Assembly: GCF_018388425.1 (NCBI RefSeq)
Contig: NZ_CP074406.1
Coordinates: 3,720,001 to 3,784,000, forward strand
DNA from: Nocardioides faecalis
GTDB taxonomy: Bacteria; Actinomycetota; Actinomycetes; Propionibacteriales; Nocardioidaceae
Direction: 5' to 3'
Length of the DNA stretch: 64,000 nt
This document shows positions 7,938 to 16,345 of this stretch, one piece after another. Position numbers and translations under genes: made by a program. How positions within the stretch are numbered: position 1 is the stretch's first letter; each line of letters opens with the position of its first letter. The notes under the pieces are model-generated. The model made no database searches and was not told the origin of the DNA. It saw only the letters and a list, made by a program, of their open reading frames with translations.

Positions 7938-9407
7938 TCAGGGCGCCGGGAGTGCGACGTACGTCGTGTCGAGGTACTCCTCGATGCCCTCGAACCCGCC
8001 CTCGCGGCCGAAACCGCTGGCCTTGACGCCGCCGAAGGGGGCCGCGGGGTTGGACACGATGCCGGAGTTGATGCCGAGCATCCCGGTCTCCAGCTGCTCG
8101 GCCAGCCGCAGGGTGCGAGCCAGGTCGCGGGTATAGGCGTAGGCGGCCAGGCCGTACTCGCTGGAGTTGGCCAGCTCGATGGCCTCCTCCTCGGTGCGGA
8201 AGGTCGTGATCGGGGCGACGGGGCCGAAGATCTCGTTGGTGACCACGTCGGCGTCCGTCGGCACGTCGACCAGCACGGTCGGCGGGTAGAAGTAGCCCGC
8301 GCCCTCGGCGGCCTGGGCGCCGGTGAGCGCCCGCGCGCCGCGGGAGAGCGCGTCGTCGACCAGTCCGGCGACCGACTCGCGGGCCGCGGCGTCGATCAGC
8401 GGGCCGACCTCGGTGCCGTCGTCGGTGCCGCGCCCCACCCGCAGGGAGCCCATCCGCTCGGCGAGCCGGGCACCGAACTCCTCGGCCACGGACTCCTCCA
8501 CCAGGAACCGGTTGGCCGAGGTGCAGGCCTCGCCCATGTTGCGCATCTTGGCCAGCATCGCGCCGTCGACCGCGGCGTCGAGGTCGGCGTCGGCGAAGAC
8601 CAGGAACGGCGCGTTGCCGCCGAGCTCCATGGAGACCCGCTGCAGCCGCGGAGCGGCCTGCTCCATGATCCGCCGGCCGATCGCGGTGGAGCCGGTGAAG
8701 CTCACCTTCCGGAGTCGGGGGTCGGCCTGCAGGGTGCTGCTGAGCCCACCGGAGTCGCTGGTGGTGACGACGTTGAGCACGCCGTCGGGCAGACCGGCCT
8801 GCTGCAGGATGTCGGCGAGCAGCAGCATCGTCAGCGGCGTCTGCTTCGCGGGCTTCACGACCATCGTGCAGCCGGCGGCGACGGCGGGGCCGATCTTGCG
8901 GGTGCCCATCGCCAGCGGGAAGTTCCAGGGCGTGATGAACAGGCAGGGTCCGACGGGCTTGCGCACGGTGAGCAGCCGGCTGCCGCCGGCCGGGTTGTGC
9001 ATCCAGCGACCGTGGACGCGCACGGCCTCCTCGGAGAACCAGCGCAGGAACTCCGCGCCGTACGTGACCTCGCCTCGGGACTCGGCCAGCGGCTTGCCCA
9101 TCTCCAGGCTCATCACCAGCGCCAGGTCCTCGGTGCGGGCGACGACGTCCTCGAACGCGCGGCGCAGGATCTCCCCGCGCTCGCGGGGCGCGGTGGCCGC
9201 CCACTCGCGCTGGACGCCGACGGCCGCGTCGAGGGCGGCGCGCGCGTCGTCGAGGGTGCCGTCGGCGACGTCGGTCAGCACGCTGCCGTCCGCCGGGTCC
9301 ACCACGTCGATCCGCTCACCGGAGCCGGAGGGTCGCCACGCGCCGCCGATGAGGAGCTGGCGACGATCGGCGGGAAGCAGGTCGAGGAGACGCTCGGCGG
9401 GGCTCAT
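7938..9407 (-). CDS. NAD(P)-dependent aldehyde dehydrogenase, succinate-semialdehyde type
   Basis: 489-residue aldehyde dehydrogenase, closest in pattern to succinate-semialdehyde dehydrogenases, which oxidise succinic semialdehyde to succinate in GABA and polyamine catabolism. Catalytic Cys295 (GEACTSANRF), general-base Glu261 (MELGGNAP), Asn162 (PWNFPLA) and cofactor-side Lys185 are present, plus the FTGSTAIGR nucleotide loop. Start ATG 9407 gives the expected length; there is only a weak ribosome site. No GABA aminotransferase is adjacent, so the substrate assignment is by motif only. The roughly 100-nt leader folds into two hairpins, the second followed by a T-run, suggesting attenuation. 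Confidence 0.88.
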   Translation of the reverse strand: MSPAERLLDLLPADRRQLLIGGAWRPSGSGERIDVVDPADGSVLTDVADGTLDDARAALDAAVGVQREWAATAPRERGEILRRAFEDVVARTEDLALVMSLEMGKPLAESRGEVTYGAEFLRWFSEEAVRVHGRWMHNPAGGSRLLTVRKPVGPCLFITPWNFPLAMGTRKIGPAVAAGCTMVVKPAKQTPLTMLLLADILQQAGLPDGVLNVVTTSDSGGLSSTLQADPRLRKVSFTGSTAIGRRIMEQAAPRLQRVSMELGGNAPFLVFADADLDAAVDGAMLAKMRNMGEACTSANRFLVEESVAEEFGARLAERMGSLRVGRGTDDGTEVGPLIDAAARESVAGLVDDALSRGARALTGAQAAEGAGYFYPPTVLVDVPTDADVVTNEIFGPVAPITTFRTEEEAIELANSSEYGLAAYAYTRDLARTLRLAEQLETGMLGINSGIVSNPAAPFGGVKASGFGREGGFEGIEEYLDTTYVALPAP

Positions 9408-9427
9408 GGAGCCATGCTTGCACCGAT

Positions 9428-9520
9428 CGGAAAACGGAGCGAGCCCCTCATTGCATGGGGTCAACGAGGGGCTCAAGTCGATTCGGTGCTCCCTCCGAAG
9501 ATCGACTGAGACCGAGCATA
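9428..9520 (-). promoter_or_regulatory. Structured leader with terminator-like hairpin before the aldehyde dehydrogenase
   Basis: Read on the minus strand: a -10 box TATGCT (9520-9515); hairpin P1 (9507-9476) with 7-bp outer arms AGTCGAT/ATCGACT; hairpin P2 (9474-9441) with 9-bp arms GAGCCCCTC/GAGGGGCTC; then a TTTT run at 9434-9431. This is the layout of a transcription attenuator or riboswitch expression platform. The P2 loop also contains ATGCAATGA, a two-codon upstream reading frame. No known riboswitch class is recognised. Confidence 0.45.
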
Positions 9521-9580
9521 CCCCCCGGCCAAGGGCGATGAAAGGAGCCCCGGAGCGATGGTCCGGAGGTCGAACAGAAG

Positions 9581-9596
9581 CGGGACCTTGGTCCCG
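9581..9596 (-). terminator. Terminator hairpin after the penicillin-binding protein gene
   Basis: CGGGACC-TT-GGTCCCG, 7-bp perfect arms, 32 bp past the stop at 9628; followed on the minus strand by CTTCTGTTC. Confidence 0.55.
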
Positions 9597-9627
9597 ATCC
9601 CACGGGGAGCCAGTGTCGCCCGACTGC

Positions 9628-11697
9628 TCAGGGAGCGCCGTAGAGGAAGCCGCGCAGCAGCGGGCCGGCGGTGGCCGAGCCCGACTTCCCGGTGCGCACG
9701 AAGACGGCGACGGCGAGGTCGTCGCGGGCCGCGACCATCCAGGCGTGGGTGCGGATCGCGCCCTCCTCGGCGTACTCCGCGGTGCCGGTCTTGGCCCGCA
9801 CCGCCCCGCCCGGCACGCCCGCGAGGACCCGGCCGCTGCCCTCGGTGACCACCCCGCGGGTGAGCTGTCGCAGCGTGGCGGCCTCGTCGTCACTCAGCGG
9901 CTTCGCCGCGGCCGGCACCGACACGTCGACCTGGTCCACCAACCGGGGGACGACGGTGCGCCCCGCCTGCACGCTGGCCATGACGGTCGCCATCGCCATC
10001 GGCGAGGCGAGAATCTTGCCCTGCCCGATCAGGGCGGCGGCCGCCTCGGTGTCCGACGCGGCGTCCGGCACCTCGCCGAAGAAGGCGGGGAAGCCGAGGT
10101 CGTGGTCGATGCCGAGCCCCAGGCTGGCTGCGGCCTCGGCGAGGTCGTTCTTCCCGATCCGCTCACGCTCACCGATCAGAGCGGTGTTGCAGGACTGGGC
10201 GAACGCCTCGGCGAGCGTGATCCGCCCGAGCGCGGAGGCCGGGTAGTCGGAGTAGTTCTTGAACCGTTTGCCGTCGACCGTGATCGTCGGGGTGCAGCGC
10301 ACCGGCGAGGAGGGCTCGAGGCCGGCACGGCTCAGGGCCAGCGCGGTGACGATCTTGAACGTGGACCCGGGCGCGAACCGGCCGAAGGTGGCGTCGTTGC
10401 GCCCGTCGGTGCCGGCGTCGTTGGCTGCGGCCAGGATCGCTCCGTCGCTGGGCCGTACGGCGACCAGCGCGCTCGCCGGCCCGGTGGCGGAGAGCACCTT
10501 CTCGGCGAGTGCCTGCAGGTTGCGGTCGAGGGTCAGCGCCAGCGGTCGGCCGGCCTCAGGCTCCCGCTCGTAGAGCGTGCGGCGCTTCTCGGCGCCGTCC
10601 TCGGGCACCGCGTAGACGATCCGGCCGTCGCGTCCGCGCAGCTGCTCGTCGTAGCGGGACTGCACGCCGGAGAGGCCGGCGAGCTGGCCGGGCCGGTAGG
10701 TCTGCGGATCCTTCTCCACCATCTCGGCGGTCACCGGACCGACCCGGCCGAGGATGGGTGCGGCGAAGTCGCGGCTGGGGGCCAGCGGTACGTCGTCGAC
10801 CACGCCGGCGACCCCGGGCACGGTCGAGATCGCCGCCTCGACCCGCGCCGGCACCTCGCCGTCGCGGTAGGTGATCGCCTCCACGAACGCGCGCGGCCCG
10901 GCGGCCTTCACCGCCGTGGCGTAGCGGTCGGCGTCGAGGTCGGCGAGCCGCGCCAGGCGGCGGGCGGAGGTCGGGGCGGCGGCGGCGCTGACCTTGCTGC
11001 GGTCGATGCCGATGCGTACGACGCGCCGCTCGGTCACCAGCACCTCGCCGCCGGCACCGGTGATGTCGCCGCGGTCGGCCGGCTGGGTGACCGCGTCCAG
11101 CACGTCGCCCGGCTCCAGGCCGGGCTCGAGCAGGGCGCGCTCCCAGGTCACGGCCCAGCCCTGGCCGGAGCGGACCAGGGAGACGTCGGCGTCGTAGCGC
11201 CAGGCGCCCTCGTCGGTGTCCGGCCAGCTCCAGGTCAGGGTCGCGGCGGCGGTGCGCTCCGCTTCGTCACCACCGTCGCCCCCGTCGTCCTCGTCGCCGG
11301 CGAGGCGGACGCCGCCGGCGAGCTCCACCGTCGGCACCAACCCGTCCATGCCGGCCAGCACCTCGTCGACCTCCTCGGTCACCGCGGAGGACTCCACCGG
11401 CTTCCCCTCGGCGTCGACGAACGGCACGTCGGCGAGCGGACTGCTGGCCTCCGACTCGGACTCCGGCTCCGACAGGGACTCCGACGGGGCCGCGGGAGAC
11501 GCCTCGGCCACCGCGGAGTCCGAGGTCGCCGCGGGCTCGGGCGGGGCGGTGTGCGCCGTGAGCGCCCCGACGAGCTGCTCGGCCAGCGCCTGCGCGGCGT
11601 CCTCCTCGCTGCCCTGGCTGTCGCAGGCGACCAGCGCGCCGGCGGTGAGCGCCAGCACCAGGCCGAGCAGGTGGGAGGGAGCCGAGATCCGCCGCAT
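9628..11697 (-). CDS. Lipoprotein penicillin-binding protein (class B transpeptidase)
   Basis: 689-residue D,D-transpeptidase that cross-links peptidoglycan outside the membrane. The signal peptide ends in lipobox LVAC (Cys25), so it is lipid-anchored rather than spanning the membrane. An acidic Ser/Glu linker (60-90) leads to an NTF2-like MecA-type N-terminal domain (to about 240), a dimerisation domain, and the transpeptidase with Ser445-x-x-Lys448 (STFK), Ser502-Cys-Asn504 and Lys636-Thr-Gly638. All catalytic motifs are intact. The MecA-like NTF2 domain is found in low-affinity PBPs and in related actinobacterial PBPs; beta-lactam affinity cannot be read from sequence. Monocistronic, with hairpins on both sides. 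Confidence 0.9.
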   Translation of the reverse strand: MRRISAPSHLLGLVLALTAGALVACDSQGSEEDAAQALAEQLVGALTAHTAPPEPAATSDSAVAEASPAAPSESLSEPESESEASSPLADVPFVDAEGKPVESSAVTEEVDEVLAGMDGLVPTVELAGGVRLAGDEDDGGDGGDEAERTAAATLTWSWPDTDEGAWRYDADVSLVRSGQGWAVTWERALLEPGLEPGDVLDAVTQPADRGDITGAGGEVLVTERRVVRIGIDRSKVSAAAAPTSARRLARLADLDADRYATAVKAAGPRAFVEAITYRDGEVPARVEAAISTVPGVAGVVDDVPLAPSRDFAAPILGRVGPVTAEMVEKDPQTYRPGQLAGLSGVQSRYDEQLRGRDGRIVYAVPEDGAEKRRTLYEREPEAGRPLALTLDRNLQALAEKVLSATGPASALVAVRPSDGAILAAANDAGTDGRNDATFGRFAPGSTFKIVTALALSRAGLEPSSPVRCTPTITVDGKRFKNYSDYPASALGRITLAEAFAQSCNTALIGERERIGKNDLAEAAASLGLGIDHDLGFPAFFGEVPDAASDTEAAAALIGQGKILASPMAMATVMASVQAGRTVVPRLVDQVDVSVPAAAKPLSDDEAATLRQLTRGVVTEGSGRVLAGVPGGAVRAKTGTAEYAEEGAIRTHAWMVAARDDLAVAVFVRTGKSGSATAGPLLRGFLYGAP

Positions 11698-11892
11698 GGC
11701 ACCCGGTTCTATCAGGTCCGCCCGCCACCTCCGGCAGCCGCGGCACCCGCGGCACCCGCGGTCCGGCAGGGCCGGCGGGACTCGACTGGGCTCAGTCGTG
11801 CGGGGCGTGGGCGGCGAGGTGCTGGGTGAGCGCCTCGCCCGTACGTGACCTCATGCCTTCATGACGTCACACGCTCGTCGCCCACGCGAGGG

Positions 11893-11924
11893 CGAGCCCG
11901 GCCACGCCGCCGTGGCCGGGCTCG
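11893..11924. terminator. Terminator after the DEAD-box helicase gene
   Basis: Perfect 14-bp stem CGAGCCCGGCCACG with a 4-nt loop CCGC, 20 bp past the stop at 11944. It lacks a U-tract. The rest of 11698-11892 holds the penicillin-binding protein upstream region, with three copies of a GGCACCCGC repeat near 11740-11765 and no gene. Confidence 0.6.
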
Positions 11925-11943
11925 ACCGACCCAGGACCGAAGG

Positions 11944-13671
11944 TCAGTCGCGGGGACGGCGGGCGCCGCCCTGGGGCGGGCCGGAGTCCTTGGCCAGCTC
12001 GATCAGCTTGCCGCTGATCCGGGTGTTCTTGAGCCGCTCGAAGGTCTCCGACGACAGGTCGGCGGGCAGCTCGACCACGGAGTAGTCGGGGCGGATGGTG
12101 ATCCGGCCGAAGTCGCGACGGTCCAGGCCACCCTCGTTGGCCAGGGCGCCGACGATCTGGCGGGGCTCGACGCGGTGCCGCTTGCCCACCTGGATCTTGT
12201 ACGACGCCAGGCCGGCCGCCGGCCCGGTCCGCTCGCGCCGCGGGCCACGCTCGCCGCCTGCGCCGCGCTCGCCGCGGGCACCCCGCTCGGGGCGCTCGGG
12301 CCGCTCGCGGCGCTCGGCACGCTCGCGCCGCCGCTCCTCCTCGGGGTCGAGCAGCAGCGGGGTGTCGCCCTGCATCACGATCGCCAGCGCCGCGGCGACG
12401 TCGAGCTCGGGGACGTCGTGCTCGCGGACGTAGTGGCTGACCACCTCGCGGAAGAACTCGATGCTCGGCGACGACAGCGCCTCGGTGATCTGGTCGTCGA
12501 AGCGGGTCAGCCGGGTCTCGTTGACCGCCTCCACGCTGGGCAGCTGCATCTGCTGCAGGGTGGAGCGGGTGGCCTTCTCGATGTGCTTGAGCAGGTAGCG
12601 CTCGCGCGGGGTGATGAACGAGATGGCGTCACCGCTGCGCCCGGCGCGGCCGGTGCGCCCGATCCGGTGCACGTAGGCCTCGGTGTCGGTGGGGATGTCG
12701 TAGTTGACGACGTGGCTGATCCGCTCCACGTCGAGGCCGCGGGCGGCGACGTCGGTGGCCACCAGGATGTCGAGCTTGCCCGACTTGAGCTGGTTGACGG
12801 TGCGCTCGCGCTGGGTCTGCTGCACGTCGCCGGAGATCGCGGCGGCGCTGTAGCCGCGCGCCCGCAGCTTCTCGGCCAGCGTCTCGGTCTCGGACTTGGT
12901 CCGGACGAAGACGATCATGCCCTCGAAGTTCTCGACCTCGAGGATCCGGGTCAGCGCGTCCACCTTCTGCGGGTAGCTGACCACCAGGTAGCGCTGGGTG
13001 ATGTTCTCGGCGGTGCGGGTCTTGCGCTCGATGGAGATCGAGACGGGGTCGTTGAGGTACTTCGCCGACAGCGACTTGATCTGGCGCGGCATGGTCGCGG
13101 AGAACAGCGCGACCTGCTTGTCCTCAGGGGTGTCGGCGAGGATCGTCTCGACGTCCTCGGCAAAACCCATGTTGAGCATCTCGTCGGCCTCGTCGAGCAC
13201 CAGGAAGCGCAGCTTGGAGAGGTCGAGGGTGCCCTTGTCGAGGTGGTCCATGATCCGGCCCGGGGTGCCGACCACGACGTGCACGCCGCGGCGCAGGGCG
13301 GAGAGCTGGACGCCGTAGCCCTGGCCGCCGTAGACGGGCAGCACGCTGACGCCGCGCAGGTTGGCGGCGTACTTCTCGAACGCCTCGCAGACCTGCAGCG
13401 CCAGCTCACGGGTGGGCGCGAGCACGAGCGCCTGCGGCGTCTTCTGGGACAGGTCGAGGCGGTCCAGGATGGGCAGCGCGAACGCCGCGGTCTTGCCGGT
13501 ACCGGTCTGCGCCAGGCCCATCACGTCGCGACCCTCGAGCAGGTGCGGGATGGTCTCGGCCTGGATGGCGGACGGCGACTCGTAGCCGACGTCCGACAGT
13601 GCCTTGAGGATCCGGTCACCGAGCCCGAGGTCGGCGAAGGTCACGGTCTCGTGGTCTGCAGGCTCACTCAC
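11944..13671 (-). CDS. deaD: DEAD/DEAH-box ATP-dependent RNA helicase (DeaD/CsdA type)
   Basis: 575-residue RNA helicase that unwinds structured RNA in ribosome assembly and mRNA turnover. Motifs are in order: Q motif (PSAIQAETIP), I (AQTGTGKT), Ia (APTRELA), II (LDEADEML), III (SATMP), and in RecA domain 2 IV-VI (VFVRTKSE, ATDVAARGLD, HRIGRTGRAGR). After a Arg/Glu-rich linker (about 445-490) comes a DbpA-like RNA-binding domain (YKIQVGKRHRVEPRQIVGAL), typical of DeaD/CsdA rather than RhlE. GTG 13671 is supported by a -10 box TAGGCT 7 nt upstream, indicating a leaderless mRNA. Confidence 0.93.
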   Translation of the reverse strand: MSEPADHETVTFADLGLGDRILKALSDVGYESPSAIQAETIPHLLEGRDVMGLAQTGTGKTAAFALPILDRLDLSQKTPQALVLAPTRELALQVCEAFEKYAANLRGVSVLPVYGGQGYGVQLSALRRGVHVVVGTPGRIMDHLDKGTLDLSKLRFLVLDEADEMLNMGFAEDVETILADTPEDKQVALFSATMPRQIKSLSAKYLNDPVSISIERKTRTAENITQRYLVVSYPQKVDALTRILEVENFEGMIVFVRTKSETETLAEKLRARGYSAAAISGDVQQTQRERTVNQLKSGKLDILVATDVAARGLDVERISHVVNYDIPTDTEAYVHRIGRTGRAGRSGDAISFITPRERYLLKHIEKATRSTLQQMQLPSVEAVNETRLTRFDDQITEALSSPSIEFFREVVSHYVREHDVPELDVAAALAIVMQGDTPLLLDPEEERRRERAERRERPERPERGARGERGAGGERGPRRERTGPAAGLASYKIQVGKRHRVEPRQIVGALANEGGLDRRDFGRITIRPDYSVVELPADLSSETFERLKNTRISGKLIELAKDSGPPQGGARRPRD

Positions 13672-13678
13672 GCGGCCA

Positions 13679-13684
13679 AGCCTA
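13679..13684 (-). promoter_or_regulatory. -10 box of leaderless helicase promoter
   Basis: TAGGCT on the minus strand, 7 nt before the GTG start at 13671. Confidence 0.6.
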
Positions 13685-13851
13685 TGCCCGTGAGCCGTGT
13701 CACCCGCGATCGTGGTCGCGGTGCGTTGAGTCACGCACGCGACATCGGCGCCTGCGGCGGAACCGATGACTTCTCCAGCGCAGCGGCGCCACGTAGGGTG
13801 CGCCCGGACCGCACGCGCGTGCCGCACACCAACTCGAGGGAGGTGTCCGCG

Positions 13852-15465
13852 ATGAGGGCGAGCGCTCCACGCCCCCGCCGGACCGCCGTGGCGCTGCTGG
13901 TGGCAGCGCTGCTGGGAACGATGCTGACCGCGGTGCTGAGCACCGCGCCGGGCAACGAGGCCGCGGCCGCACCACGCAAGGCGAGACCCGCCAAGGTGAA
14001 GGTCCTCAAGGTCGGCAGCCCGCGGGTCAAGGGCGACGTCGCCACCTTGACCACCCGGTGGAGCAAGTCGCGCAACGCCAAGCGCTACCGCGTCTACGTG
14101 GCCACCAACACCGCGATGCGCAAGGCACAGCGGATCAATCTCAAGGGCCGCAAGCTGGTGCTGCGCAACCTGCGGCCCGGGGTGCGCTACTGCGTCCGGG
14201 TCCGCGGCGTCTCCGGCCGCAAGCTGGGCAAGCTGTCCAAGCGGGTGTGCCGTACGACGCCACGCCTGGTCCGCCCGGCCCGGCTGTGGGTGACCACCCA
14301 GCAGCTGAGCAGCCCGACCTCCTCCGCGATCACCTTGAACTGGCCGCGCACGCCCGGGGCCACCAGCTACGAGCTGACTTGGGCGCCGGGCGGCGGCAAC
14401 GTGCTGACCGACCCGCAGCGCAGCACCCTCAAGGTCGCCGCCCGCTCCACGGCGGTGCAGACCCGGGTGATCACCGGCCTGCGCCCGGGCAAGGTGACGT
14501 GCTTCCAGGTGCGCGCGCGCAGCAAGTACGGCGTCAGCACCCACAGCCCGCAGGGCTGCAAGTTCACGATGCCCGCCTCCCGCGCGGTGCCGGCGGCGTC
14601 GTACCGCCTCGACGTGGCCACGTTCAACGTGTGCAGCAGCGCCTGCACGAAGGCGGGGCGTGCCTGGAGTGCCCGCCGCGTGGCGGTCCGCGACCGGATC
14701 CTGGGCATGGACGTCGACGTGGTCGCGATCCAGGAGGGCACCCGGGCGACGTCCTACCTGGAGTCCGCCGACGGCCTGGAGGGCTACGTGAAGGGCTGCC
14801 AGGTCGGCGACGGCTACGGCCGCGACGACGACGGCGGCGACCCCGAGGCCAGCCAGTGGCGCAACCAGTCGCTGTTCGTGCGGGCGGCGACCTACACCGT
14901 GGTGCCGGGCACCGCCGACGGCATCCGGTTCGCGGCGGTCAACGGGCTGAGCGAGTACCACGGCGTGTGCTGGGTCGAGCTGGTCCACAACGCCACCGGG
15001 CAGCACGTGGTGGTGGCCTCGGTGCACCTGACGCACGCCTCGGGCGCGGTCTACGACCAGGGCCGCTACGCGCAGACCGAGCAGCTGCTCGCCGCCATCG
15101 CGGCGGCGTACCCGCCGTCCACCCACCCCGGCGGGGCGCCGCCGGTGGTGATGGCCGGCGACTTCAACTCCCACCGCCAGGCCGCCTACGACGGCCCGCG
15201 GGAGCGGTTCGAGCGCAACGGCTTCCACGACGCCTTCGACGTGGCCGCGCGCTACGAGTCCACGCCGTACCAGAACAGCTTCAACGGCTGGAGCGAGGTG
15301 CCGCGCACCTCCACCCGCTGGGGCAACCACCTGGACAAGGTCGTCGTGCCCGCCCGGGCGCACGTGGCGAGCTGGCGGATCGTGGAGCCCATGTCGGGTG
15401 GCCGCTACTCCGCGTTGCTCTCCGACCACAGCGCCCTGCGCGCCTCCGTCCTGCTGCCCCGCTGA
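13852..15465 (+). CDS. Secreted endonuclease/exonuclease/phosphatase-family protein with two Fn3 domains
   Basis: 537 residues. An Arg-rich n-region, hydrophobic core (VALLVAALLGTMLTAVLS) and Ala-rich cleavage zone form a signal peptide. Two fibronectin type III domains follow (about 42-140 and 143-242, each with paired Cys), then an EEP catalytic domain (about 250-535) with VATFNVCS, AIQEGT (metal-binding Glu), SVHLTHASG, AGDFNSH and the terminal LLSDHSALRA catalytic His. The family includes extracellular nucleases, sphingomyelinase-like and inositol phosphatases; substrate is undetermined. ATG 13852 is favoured by GGAGG 8 nt upstream. Likely scavenges nucleic acid or phosphoesters outside the cell. 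Confidence 0.88.
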   Translation: MRASAPRPRRTAVALLVAALLGTMLTAVLSTAPGNEAAAAPRKARPAKVKVLKVGSPRVKGDVATLTTRWSKSRNAKRYRVYVATNTAMRKAQRINLKGRKLVLRNLRPGVRYCVRVRGVSGRKLGKLSKRVCRTTPRLVRPARLWVTTQQLSSPTSSAITLNWPRTPGATSYELTWAPGGGNVLTDPQRSTLKVAARSTAVQTRVITGLRPGKVTCFQVRARSKYGVSTHSPQGCKFTMPASRAVPAASYRLDVATFNVCSSACTKAGRAWSARRVAVRDRILGMDVDVVAIQEGTRATSYLESADGLEGYVKGCQVGDGYGRDDDGGDPEASQWRNQSLFVRAATYTVVPGTADGIRFAAVNGLSEYHGVCWVELVHNATGQHVVVASVHLTHASGAVYDQGRYAQTEQLLAAIAAAYPPSTHPGGAPPVVMAGDFNSHRQAAYDGPRERFERNGFHDAFDVAARYESTPYQNSFNGWSEVPRTSTRWGNHLDKVVVPARAHVASWRIVEPMSGGRYSALLSDHSALRASVLLPR

Positions 15466-15470
15466 GCGGC

Positions 15471-15510
15471 CGCCCGGCGGGTGCGTGACCACCTCCGCCT
15501 CCGCCGGGCG
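15471..15510. terminator. Terminator after the EEP-family gene
   Basis: Perfect 10-bp arms CGCCCGGCGG/CCGCCGGGCG with a 20-nt loop, 5 bp past the stop. No U-tract. Confidence 0.5.
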
Positions 15511-15541
15511 GGGCCCGCGTCTCGCCATGGGCGCGAGCAGG

Positions 15542-15614
15542 TGTGATCCAGGTCACGTCTGCTCAAGGAATGGTTGACATGTCACCAGCATTCCATGGAT
15601 GTTGAGCATTCAAC
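15542..15614 (+). promoter_or_regulatory. Operator cluster upstream of the YceI gene
   Basis: Three symmetric sites precede the gene: TGTGATCCAGGTCACG at 15542-15557, matching the CRP/GlxR consensus TGTGA-N6-TCACA at all but the last base; the perfect palindrome TGACATGTCA at 15575-15584, overlapping a TTGACA -35-like hexamer (15574-15579); and GTTGA-N4-TCAAC at 15601-15614. The last two have the TTGA...TCAA symmetry typical of MarR-family operators. A clean -10 hexamer is not evident. Confidence 0.5.
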
Positions 15615-15650
15615 CAACCAGGCGCGGCCCACCCCTCCAGAGGAGAAACC

Positions 15651-16193
15651 ATGAGCGACATCGACATCACCGGCGACTACACCCTCGACACCTCGCACAG
15701 CCGGCTCGGTTTCGTGGCCCGCCACGCGGTCGTGACCAAGGTCCGCGGCCAGTTCGGCAGCTGGAGCGCCACCGCGCACGTGGACGCCGCCAACCCCTCG
15801 GCCTCCTCGGTCACCGTGACCATCGACCCCGCCAGCGTGAGCACCGGCAGCGAGGACCGCGACGGCCACCTGGTCTCCGCCGACTTCTTCGACGCCAAGC
15901 AGTACCCCGAGTGGACCTTCGTCTCCACCGACGTCGCCAAGTCCGACGACGGCTGGGCGATCACCGGCGACCTGACCATCAAGGGCGTCACCAAGCCCGT
16001 CACCATCGAGTTCACCGAGAACGGCTCGGCCAAGGACCCGTTCGGCAACGTCCGCGTGGGCTTCGAGGGCGAGGTCACCCTCAACCGCAAGGACTGGGGC
16101 CTGACCTGGAACGCCGCGCTCGAGACCGGCGGCGTCCTCGTCTCGGACAAGATCAAGCTCGAGCTCGACATCTCGGCCATCAAGAACGCCTGA
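15651..16193 (+). CDS. YceI family polyisoprenoid-binding lipocalin-like protein
   Basis: 180-residue YceI domain protein: an extended lipocalin-like beta barrel that binds isoprenoid or other lipids. Signatures include YTLDTSHSRLGFVARHAVVTKVRG, split here as DTSHSRLGFVARH and VVTKVRG, then DAKQYPEWTFVST, GDLTIKGVTKPVTIEF and LNRKDWGLTWN. There is no signal peptide, as is usual for the actinobacterial cytoplasmic members, in contrast to periplasmic YceI of proteobacteria. AGGAG lies 6 nt before ATG 15651. The upstream region carries CRP-like and MarR-like operators, and in other bacteria YceI genes are often under MarR control; no MarR gene is in this window. Confidence 0.92.
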   Translation: MSDIDITGDYTLDTSHSRLGFVARHAVVTKVRGQFGSWSATAHVDAANPSASSVTVTIDPASVSTGSEDRDGHLVSADFFDAKQYPEWTFVSTDVAKSDDGWAITGDLTIKGVTKPVTIEFTENGSAKDPFGNVRVGFEGEVTLNRKDWGLTWNAALETGGVLVSDKIKLELDISAIKNA

Positions 16194-16265
16194 GCCTCCC
16201 CCGCCCACGGGTCCTCGCACCCGTCCCCGGCCGGCCCCGCCCCGCGGATCCCCACCCGGCCGAAG

Positions 16266-16294
16266 CACCCCGGCGAGCACCGCTCGCCGGGGTG
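16266..16294 (+). terminator. Terminator after the YceI gene
   Basis: Perfect 13-bp stem CACCCCGGCGAGC with a 3-nt loop ACC, 72 bp past the stop; followed by TCGGCG rather than a U-tract. Confidence 0.65.
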
Positions 16295-16345
16295 TCGGCG
16301 TCCAGGCGCCACGAACGCCACGGGTGATGGCTAGGCTCACCTGCC

